Below are positions 1 through 4,666 of a DNA stretch of 12,925 nucleotides, piece after piece (position 1 is the first letter of the stretch; the number at the start of each line of letters is the position of its first letter). The position numbers and the translations under genes were made by a program. The notes beneath the pieces were generated by a model. The model did no database searches. It had not been told where the DNA came from and saw only the letters and a list, made by a program, of their open reading frames with translations. The DNA comes from Bacillota bacterium (GTDB lineage: Bacteria > Bacillota > Syntrophomonadia > Syntrophomonadales > Syntrophomonadaceae): contig JAGFXV010000013.1 in the NCBI GenBank assembly GCA_017861475.1, positions 1 to 12,925 of the forward strand. Reading direction: 5' to 3'.

Positions 1-1
1 C

Positions 2-27
2 TGATCTTTCGAAAAAGATCATTTTTT
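2..27. other. Hairpin with T-run on + (terminator-like) or tetraloop hairpin on -
   Basis: An 8-bp perfect stem (2-9 with 14-21) encloses a 4-base loop and is followed on the + strand by six T (22-27), which has the form of a weak, AT-rich intrinsic terminator for a gene entering from the left. Read on the - strand the loop is TTCG, a stable tetraloop sequence, and the hairpin would lie within the leader transcribed from the leftward promoter at 123-152. I cannot tell which strand matters. No T-run follows it on the - strand, so it should not stop leftward transcription. Confidence 0.4.
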
Positions 28-53
28 CCTCGGATTCTCATCCAAGGTTTTTT
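28..53. other. Second hairpin next to a T-run
   Basis: Bases 28-35 pair with 40-47 around a 4-base loop, and six T follow on the + strand (48-53). On the + strand one pair is C/A; on the - strand the same position is a G/T wobble and the loop reads GAGA, a GNRA-type tetraloop. The structure is therefore complete only as - strand RNA, which favours a role in the leftward leader over a second + strand terminator. Confidence 0.4.
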
Positions 54-122
54 CGCACTTCTTGTTCTCTTTGTTCTGTTTTATCAAGATCTCGCGCTTT
101 ACTCTCGTTCCGCGCAAGAGTT

Positions 123-152
123 ATATTATCATGTCACAATAGGTCATGTCAA
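123..152 (-). promoter_or_regulatory. Strong leftward sigma-A promoter, probably for a stable RNA
   Basis: On the - strand a consensus -35 box TTGACA (147-152) is followed after 18 bases by TAATAT (123-128), or after 16 bases by GATAAT (125-130). No reading frame of note follows. Instead the transcript begins with GC-rich self-complementary sequence and continues through the two hairpins at the left edge. The first transcribed bases carry an 11-base element that recurs at the tRNA promoter at 3686-3714. I infer a stable RNA unit, possibly an rRNA operon, starting beyond the left edge; the window does not show it. Confidence 0.55.
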
Positions 153-200
153 GCAAAGTTCCAAGTTTTTTTCTGTTAATTCCTTACATTTGACACTTGG

Positions 201-229
201 TTGATATCTATTGTTTCCGCTGTTAGATT
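201..229 (+). promoter_or_regulatory. Candidate promoter for the class IV aminotransferase gene
   Basis: TTGATA (201-206), 17 bases, then TAGATT (224-229) gives 5/6 and 4/6 matches to the sigma-A boxes, about 80 bases before the chosen start codon. The leader contains a small AT-only hairpin (247-253 with 257-263) running into T (264-266), which could be a weak attenuator but is close to what AT-rich DNA gives by chance. A TTGACA at 190-195 has no matching -10 box. Confidence 0.3.
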
Positions 230-307
230 CAAAAATATATAATATGAAATAGTAAGACTATTTTTTCTTGAATGAATCATAATAAATCTACGAATGATGA
301 GGTGAAA

Positions 308-1171
308 ATGCGATTACATGTATCGCAGTCAATTATGGAACATCTTGAAGGCAAATATTTTATTAAAAACAATCATCTGCTGAACGCTGCTGATTTCAAT
401 CCCTATATTACATCGGCAGGCCGATCTGTATATGAAGTGATCCGCATCGTGAATGGAATTCCTTTGTTTATGGAAGAACATTTAGAGCGACTTAAAAGTT
501 CGGTAATTCTCATAAATCAGCCGTTGTTTGTATCTGCGGACGAAATAAGACGGCAGGTGCAGGATCTGATTGAACAGTGCGCCATGCATGAGGGCAATGT
601 TAAACTGACACTTCATTTTAGTCAGGACGCAACTGAGCCGCCTCATGATTTTTACGTTTATTTTATTGAGCATTTCTATCCCGCCGAAGATGAGTACCAC
701 GGGGGGGTAGACACAATAACTTTTAAAGCTGTACGCAATAACCCCAACGCCAAGGTAGCGGATCTGGAATTAAGAGAACGTGTTAATCTGGAAATAAAAA
801 AACGAAATGTGTTCGAGGCAATTCTGTTGGATGATGAGGGTTTTATAACGGAAGGAAGCCGTTCCAACATTTTTATGATTAAAGATTCCTGCATCTATAC
901 AACGCCTTTACTTAATGTTCTGCCCGGAATAACGCGCAGCAAGATCCTGGAGATCTGCCGCCTGCAAAATCACAAGTTGGTGGAAAAGCGATTAAACCCT
1001 GCCGAGCTGGCGGAAATGGACGCTGTATTTCTGACCGGGACATCTCCCAAGATACTTCCCATCAAACGGGTTGATGATATGATTTTTGCCTCCGCCAGCC
1101 ACCCGCTGGTAATTGCTGTTATGGAACAATATGATGATTTGGTTGCTTCTTATATAAATAATTATTTATGA
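308..1171 (+). CDS. Class IV PLP-dependent aminotransferase (BCAT/D-AAT/ADC-lyase fold)
   Basis: This 287-residue protein belongs to the fold-type IV aminotransferases, cytosolic PLP enzymes that include branched-chain and D-amino acid aminotransferases and aminodeoxychorismate lyase. Visible marks are K149 in NNPNAKVADLELRE (likely the PLP-binding lysine), E182 in the TEGSRSNIF motif, the LPGITR segment at 205-210 that holds the cofactor phosphate, and TGTSP at 243-247. The length fits the family. An in-frame ATG at 272 exists but has no Shine-Dalgarno site, whereas the ATG at 308 has GAGGTG just upstream, so I start there. Substrate specificity cannot be read from sequence and no biosynthetic neighbours help. 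It converges on yunB with only 26 bases between, and I see no intrinsic terminator there. Confidence 0.9.
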   Translation: MRLHVSQSIMEHLEGKYFIKNNHLLNAADFNPYITSAGRSVYEVIRIVNGIPLFMEEHLERLKSSVILINQPLFVSADEIRRQVQDLIEQCAMHEGNVKLTLHFSQDATEPPHDFYVYFIEHFYPAEDEYHGGVDTITFKAVRNNPNAKVADLELRERVNLEIKKRNVFEAILLDDEGFITEGSRSNIFMIKDSCIYTTPLLNVLPGITRSKILEICRLQNHKLVEKRLNPAELAEMDAVFLTGTSPKILPIKRVDDMIFASASHPLVIAVMEQYDDLVASYINNYL

Positions 1172-1197
1172 TTCAAATTCCCTGATGTCGGCCCCGA

Positions 1198-1926
1198 TCA
1201 AGGTTCTTTATCCGGGCTGAATGGATACAGCGTATTGGCCGACCCGTTTAAACTAACGTAAGTTTGCGGCACATCACCCACTATGATGGTTTCTGTCATA
1301 GGAATGGTGCTAACTACATTCAGATCTTTGTCCATAAACGGCACGGCAATTTTTATTTGGGTTTTTACCCGCATATAGATACGGTGACGGGTTTGATTGA
1401 TGCCGGCCTGTTCAAATCTGTCATCCACGGCAATATATATTTGATTGGCAGGGATTACTTTTACTTTAAACCGTGGTCCGCTGCCTGCCAATAAAGTAAT
1501 ACCGGTTATTTGTCCCAGTGGTATCTTGATCTGGTCGGCATCTTGTTTTTTAAAGCCACGCAATATAGCTTTGGTAGTACGAGCCATAAGCTGATTTAAA
1601 ATGACCGTGTTGGCCTGCAGCATCACGATCCTGCCCTGATCATCCTTGTGTATATAGACAATATCTTTATATTCAGTTTGCGTAACTACCTGATCATAAA
1701 CTGCCTGGGTTACAATTTCAATTGTTCTCATTTCGGCCTGGGTGCGGGCCAATTCCAGCAGACTTGCTTTGATGCGATAATCAATAAAAATAATAGAAGC
1801 AATAAAAACAAAAACAAAAATAAACGCAGCTGCTTTTTGTTTTGTTCGGTAATACACCCGGTATCCCCCTTTTATCGTTCCGGGACGTGTTGGTCCAGGA
1901 TCCTGAGCCAATTCATAAAGCCGCAT
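1198..1926 (-). CDS. yunB: Sporulation protein YunB
   Basis: A protein of up to 242 residues with one N-terminal membrane segment (about 33-49) and an extracytoplasmic domain matching the YunB family, which in Bacillus is made under the mother-cell factor sigma E; its biochemical role is not known. Typical features are the segment FEQAGINQTRHRIY (171-184), the following strand-rich stretch, and the late GDVPQTYV motif (217-224). The start is uncertain. The ATG at 1926 gives the family's usual length but has no Shine-Dalgarno site. The in-frame GTG at 1857 (residue 24) is preceded by AAGGGGG with 7 bases spacing and would give 219 residues with the membrane segment near the N-terminus. I found no convincing sigma-E promoter upstream. 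Its presence is the best evidence that the host forms endospores. Confidence 0.88.
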   Translation of the reverse strand: MRLYELAQDPGPTRPGTIKGGYRVYYRTKQKAAAFIFVFVFIASIIFIDYRIKASLLELARTQAEMRTIEIVTQAVYDQVVTQTEYKDIVYIHKDDQGRIVMLQANTVILNQLMARTTKAILRGFKKQDADQIKIPLGQITGITLLAGSGPRFKVKVIPANQIYIAVDDRFEQAGINQTRHRIYMRVKTQIKIAVPFMDKDLNVVSTIPMTETIIVGDVPQTYVSLNGSANTLYPFSPDKEP

Positions 1927-2195
1927 TATTATCTATGCACATATATATGTATATGAAAAATGTATCTACTTGGTGCACTTTTTTCGCTGCAAAAATAAAA
2001 TGTTTCTTAATTTAAGACAATTATTTCTCCTTTCCGGGCTCTGAAAAACCTCCTGTCAAGACGCATGAAGCGTTCTGTGCTGATATAGATCTTCCCTATA
2101 ATATTTTGATAATTTCAAATGGATAAGCTACCATATACTGAGGCAGAATTAAGATGTTTTTATAAATTCTCCCCAGCAAAGGAGTGCAATTAATA
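1927..2195. other. Intergenic region between yunB and gltX
   Basis: About 270 bases between divergent genes, with no credible reading frame. It holds a TATAAT box at 2097-2102 that could serve gltX, though no good -35 box sits 16-18 bases before it, and an AT-rich 13-base palindrome at 2005-2017 that could bind a regulator or be chance. No T-box signature (such as the conserved antiterminator sequence) is visible ahead of gltX. The gltX Shine-Dalgarno site AAAGGAG lies at 2178-2184. Confidence 0.5.
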
Positions 2196-3650
2196 ATGGA
2201 AAAAATAAGAGTGCGTTTTGCTCCCAGTCCAACTGGGACTTTACATATCGGCGGAGCCCGCACCGCTTTGTTTAATTGGTTGTTTGCCCGCAGTCAGCAG
2301 GGCACCTTTGTTTTGCGTTTGGAAGATACTGACCTGGGACGTTCCACGTCCGAATCAGCGCAAGGCATTGTTGATGGTTTGCAATGGCTGGGTCTGGATT
2401 GGGATGAGGGGCCTGACATTGGCGGCCCATACGGTCCTTACCGGCAAAGTGAAAGGCTGAATATATATCAGGAATATCTGCAGCGGCTGCTGAACGCAGG
2501 TCACGCTTATTATTGTTTTTGTACGGCAGATGAATTGCGCCGTCAAAGGGAATCCGCGCAGGATGATCGCGATGCTTACAGATATGACGGTGCCTGCCGG
2601 CATTTAAGTGCGGACGAAGTGGCAAACCGTCTGGCGCAGGGTCAGAAGCCAACCGTCCGCTTCAAAATGCCCCAACAGGGTACGACTGTGGTACAGGATC
2701 TGGTGCGCGGCAAAGTGGAATTCCAAAATGAACTGTTCGACGATTTTATTATTGCTAAGTCTGACGGCTGGCCTACCTATAACTTTGCCGTGGTAGTCGA
2801 CGATCACAGTATGAAAATTTCGCATGTCATCAGAGCGGAAGAACACCTGCCCAATACCCCTAAACAACTGCTGATTTATGAAGCACTGGGACTGACTCCG
2901 CCCCAATTTGCACATGTATCCATGATCCTGGCTCCGGACCGCAGCAAGCTTTCCAAACGTCATGGAGCTACTTCCGTACAGGAATTCCGTGAGCAGGGCT
3001 ATCTGGCCAAAGCATTGGTCAATTATCTAGCTTTGTTGGGCTGGTCACCGGGTGATGATCTCAGCCTCATGGACATCGGGGAAATGGTTCGGCGTTTTGA
3101 CCTTGATCATGTTTCCAAGTCAGCCGCCATCTATGATATTGAAAAAATGGCCTGGATGAATGGTCATTATCTGGCGGAACTATCCAGTGAAGAAGTCTTC
3201 TCCATGATCGAATCCGATGCCCGCACGCGGGGCTGGCTTACAAATGACAATCATGACTGCTTTATAAAAATCATAGATTTGCTTCGCAGCCGGGTTCGAG
3301 TCATTCAGGACCTGCTCCCTAGTGCCGAATATTTCTTTACTGCTCCGGAACATTATGATGAAAAGGGTGTGGAGAAATATTTCTGCAAACCAGGTTGTAT
3401 TGAAAAACTTGCTGCAGTCAAATCACTCATGGATATTCAGCCATTTACTGCCGGCCAAATAGAGGATGTCATCCGTTCCCGCGCTGAAATTATGAAATTG
3501 AAAGCAGCTGACCTGATCCATCCAACCCGGTTGGCTCTGTCAGGCCGGACCAATACGCCGGGCCTTTTTGAAATCATGGAGCTGCTGGGGCCGGAAGCAT
3601 GTTCAGCCAGACTTGACCAAGCGGAGGCCTATATCAAGGCACTGATATAA
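2196..3650 (+). CDS. gltX: Glutamyl-tRNA synthetase
   Basis: A 484-residue class I synthetase that attaches glutamate to tRNA-Glu in the cytosol, and in organisms without GlnRS also to tRNA-Gln. The class I signatures are present: HIGG at 17-20 in the opening RFAPSPTGTLHIGG, and KLSKR at 251-255. The E. coli-type zinc site appears intact as C107, C109, C134 and H136. LEDTD at 42-46 is also typical. The rest, from about 320, is the helical anticodon-binding part. A GTG at 2184 would add four residues but overlaps the Shine-Dalgarno AAAGGAG, so the ATG at 2196 is the start; the spacing of 11 bases is rather long. No terminator is evident at the 3' end, so transcripts may run on into the tRNA genes. 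Whether the enzyme is discriminating cannot be judged from the sequence alone. Confidence 0.97.
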   Translation: MEKIRVRFAPSPTGTLHIGGARTALFNWLFARSQQGTFVLRLEDTDLGRSTSESAQGIVDGLQWLGLDWDEGPDIGGPYGPYRQSERLNIYQEYLQRLLNAGHAYYCFCTADELRRQRESAQDDRDAYRYDGACRHLSADEVANRLAQGQKPTVRFKMPQQGTTVVQDLVRGKVEFQNELFDDFIIAKSDGWPTYNFAVVVDDHSMKISHVIRAEEHLPNTPKQLLIYEALGLTPPQFAHVSMILAPDRSKLSKRHGATSVQEFREQGYLAKALVNYLALLGWSPGDDLSLMDIGEMVRRFDLDHVSKSAAIYDIEKMAWMNGHYLAELSSEEVFSMIESDARTRGWLTNDNHDCFIKIIDLLRSRVRVIQDLLPSAEYFFTAPEHYDEKGVEKYFCKPGCIEKLAAVKSLMDIQPFTAGQIEDVIRSRAEIMKLKAADLIHPTRLALSGRTNTPGLFEIMELLGPEACSARLDQAEAYIKALI

Positions 3651-3685
3651 TTCGTCAGTTTTTTACGAAAGCTTCACTTAAACCT

Positions 3686-3714
3686 TTGACATTATATAAA
3701 GCCTGTATTATAAT
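3686..3714 (+). promoter_or_regulatory. Perfect consensus sigma-A promoter for the tRNA pair
   Basis: TTGACA (3686-3691) and TATAAT (3709-3714) are both exact matches, separated by the optimal 17 bases. The expected start point is about 3721-3722, at the edge of a GC-rich stretch (GCGCGG), and a G start at 3722 is plausible. GC-rich discriminators or GTP starts are known features of stringently controlled stable-RNA promoters. The 5' leader to the first tRNA is about 22 bases and contains a short GCGC/GCGC stem (3722-3725 with 3735-3738). Confidence 0.85.
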
Positions 3715-3743
3715 ATTTTTTGCGCGGAACAATAGCGCGTTGC

Positions 3744-3817
3744 AGCCGAATGGTGTAGTGGTAGCACGACTGACTCTGGATCAGTTCGCCAGGGTTCGAA
3801 TCCTTGTTCGGCTGCCA
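3744..3817 (+). tRNA. tRNA-Gln (anticodon CTG)
   Basis: A full cloverleaf: acceptor AGCCGAA pairs with TTCGGCT, D-stem GTG/CAC, anticodon stem ACTGA/TCAGT around loop CTCTGGA (anticodon CTG, reading CAG), T-arm CAGGG-TTCGAAT-CCTTG with one wobble, discriminator G, and an encoded CCA (3815-3817). C34 means it reads only CAG, so a separate TTG-anticodon gene should exist elsewhere for CAA. Confidence 0.96.
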
Positions 3818-3824
3818 TTTTTAT

Positions 3825-3900
3825 GGTCCCATCGTCTAGAGGCCCAGGACGCCGCCCTCTCAAGGCGGAGACAGGGGTTCGACTCCCCTTGGGACTACCA
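3825..3900 (+). tRNA. tRNA-Glu (anticodon CTC)
   Basis: A full cloverleaf seven bases after the tRNA-Gln: acceptor GGTCCCA pairs with TGGGACT (first pair a G/T wobble), anticodon stem CCGCC/GGCGG around loop CTCTCAA (anticodon CTC, reading GAG), T-arm AGGGG-TTCGACT-CCCCT, discriminator A, encoded CCA (3898-3900). It closely follows the usual bacterial tRNA-Glu sequence. The C34 anticodon reads only GAG. It is very likely cotranscribed with the tRNA-Gln from the promoter at 3686-3714. Confidence 0.96.
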
Positions 3901-3914
3901 TAACCAATTTTCCA

Positions 3915-3933
3915 GGGCTTTCAGGTAAAGCCC
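3915..3933 (+). other. Hairpin downstream of tRNA-Glu
   Basis: GGGCTTT (3915-3921) pairs perfectly with AAAGCCC (3927-3933) around a 5-base loop, 15 bases after the tRNA. The nearest T-run (3943-3946) is 10 bases away, so it is not a textbook terminator; it may guide 3' processing or act together with the next hairpin. Confidence 0.4.
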
Positions 3934-3946
3934 GGAGTAGTATTTT

Positions 3947-3994
3947 AATCCCGCCCTTGAGCATACTAAAGTATGTTTTCAGAGCGGGATTTTC
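3947..3994 (+). terminator. Candidate intrinsic terminator of the tRNA unit
   Basis: AATCCCGC (3947-3954) pairs with GCGGGATT (3984-3991). Inside are TGA/TCA and CATAC/GTATG (3962-3966 with 3971-3975) around a TAAA loop, giving a long stem with internal bulges. Only four T follow (3991-3994), so termination may be partial. It lies directly ahead of the small gene starting at 4018 and could instead regulate readthrough into it. Confidence 0.5.
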
Positions 3995-4017
3995 TCAACA
4001 AATGCGAGGTGAAAAGA

Positions 4018-4269
4018 TTGCGCACTCTAGTGGCAACAACCCTGATCAATTCCAAAGGCAAAGACATTTATTGCACCGCTAAAAAAATTACTGACAGGCA
4101 CATGGATTATATACGGAATTATGATCGCAAAACGCTGGAAGAGATTGGATTTGTTTTCATAAAACTGATGTCACTTGATTATCCCAACGTGAAAGGTCAT
4201 GCCATCTTCTTTGAAGGTCACATCGATGATATCATGCCGGCGCTCAAATCGCTGGAATCCCGTTATTAA
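4018..4269 (+). CDS. Small hypothetical protein, 83 residues
   Basis: I do not recognise this protein. The open frame begins at an ATG at 3973, but that codon lies inside the hairpin at 3947-3991 and has no Shine-Dalgarno site. The TTG at 4018 has GAGGTG eight bases or fewer upstream, so I place the start there, which gives a soluble protein of 83 residues. It is mixed charged and hydrophobic with no signal peptide or membrane span, a single cysteine in KDIYCTAKK, and a C-terminal half (LEEIGFVFIKLMSLDY, then HAIFFEGHIDDIMPALKSLESRY) that looks like a folded alpha/beta domain. No promoter of its own is evident; it may depend on readthrough from the tRNA promoter. Composition resembles a real coding region, but no function is proposed. 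Confidence 0.6.
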   Translation: MRTLVATTLINSKGKDIYCTAKKITDRHMDYIRNYDRKTLEEIGFVFIKLMSLDYPNVKGHAIFFEGHIDDIMPALKSLESRY

Positions 4270-4273
4270 AAAA

Positions 4274-4316
4274 CAGGGCGTATGATTCTGCCGTAAAAGC
4301 AGGATCTCGCACCCTG
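4274..4316 (+). terminator. Two-tier hairpin after the small gene
   Basis: GATTCTGC (4284-4291) pairs with GCAGGATC (4299-4306) around a 7-base loop, with one wobble. Outside it CAGGG (4274-4278) pairs with CCCTG (4312-4316) across 5-base internal loops. It starts five bases after the small gene's stop. The following sequence has only a broken T-run, so it is a modest terminator or an mRNA 3' stabilising structure. Confidence 0.4.
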
Positions 4317-4666
4317 AACTTTTCATTTCGATCCTTATCTTATTCTTTATAAACATGCGTTTGCCCGCCTTCAAAACAACATCATTATCCAAAGGATATT
4401 TTCTTACGGATTACCGGATACCTGGAAGCCAGCTTAGAAATACTTTCCAGATTCATATTTATCAGCCATACGCTTTTGTAGCGAACTATGGTCTTCTTTT
4501 TGTCCGGCAGGCTGATGCAATACTGTCACCCATGCAAGATTTTTTCGGTGTTTGACGTAATATGACAACAAAAAGTTATTTATCGTAATTTGAACTTATG
4601 CAATAATTAGACAAGACGCTGGTATAAGCTTGGGCAGCAATACGGATGTACAGGAAGGACATATTC
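4317..4666. other. Gene-poor gap ahead of the penicillin-binding protein gene
   Basis: About 350 bases without a credible gene. Short open frames on both strands (4355-4555 on +, 4434-4571 on -) lack Shine-Dalgarno sites and family resemblance. A possible extended -10 element, TG at 4599-4600 plus AATAAT (4602-4607), lies 60 bases before the next start codon and may be its promoter, with only a poor -35 box (TTTATC, 4579-4584). A TTGACG at 4552-4557 is another weak candidate. Confidence 0.35.

Noticed and set aside
1185..1241. TCGGCC...GGCCGA pairing near the end of yunB as a terminator
   Set aside because: The arms are far apart, lie partly in coding sequence and have no T-run.
2005..2017. 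AT-rich 13-base palindrome as an operator
   Set aside because: Too short and AT-rich to separate from chance in this composition, and not placed against a clear promoter.
2184..2195. GTG start adding four residues to GltX
   Set aside because: The GTG overlaps the Shine-Dalgarno AAAGGAG that serves the ATG at 2196, and GluRS proteins typically open close to RFAPSPTG.
1927..2195. T-box riboswitch ahead of gltX
   Set aside because: The conserved T-box/antiterminator sequence and a terminator hairpin are absent.
3686..3928. Open frame of 80 codons across the tRNA region
   Set aside because: It runs through the promoter and both tRNA cloverleafs; the RNA structures explain the sequence fully.
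3973..4017. ATG start for the small hypothetical gene
   Set aside because: It lies in the hairpin loop/stem at 3947-3991 and has no ribosome binding site, unlike the TTG at 4018.
4355..4555. Rightward 66-codon frame in the gap
   Set aside because: No Shine-Dalgarno site, no recognisable family, and nothing to distinguish it from chance.
4434..4571. Leftward frame of about 46 codons in the gap
   Set aside because: Only tandem TTG codons as possible starts and no ribosome binding site; kept only as a possible remnant.
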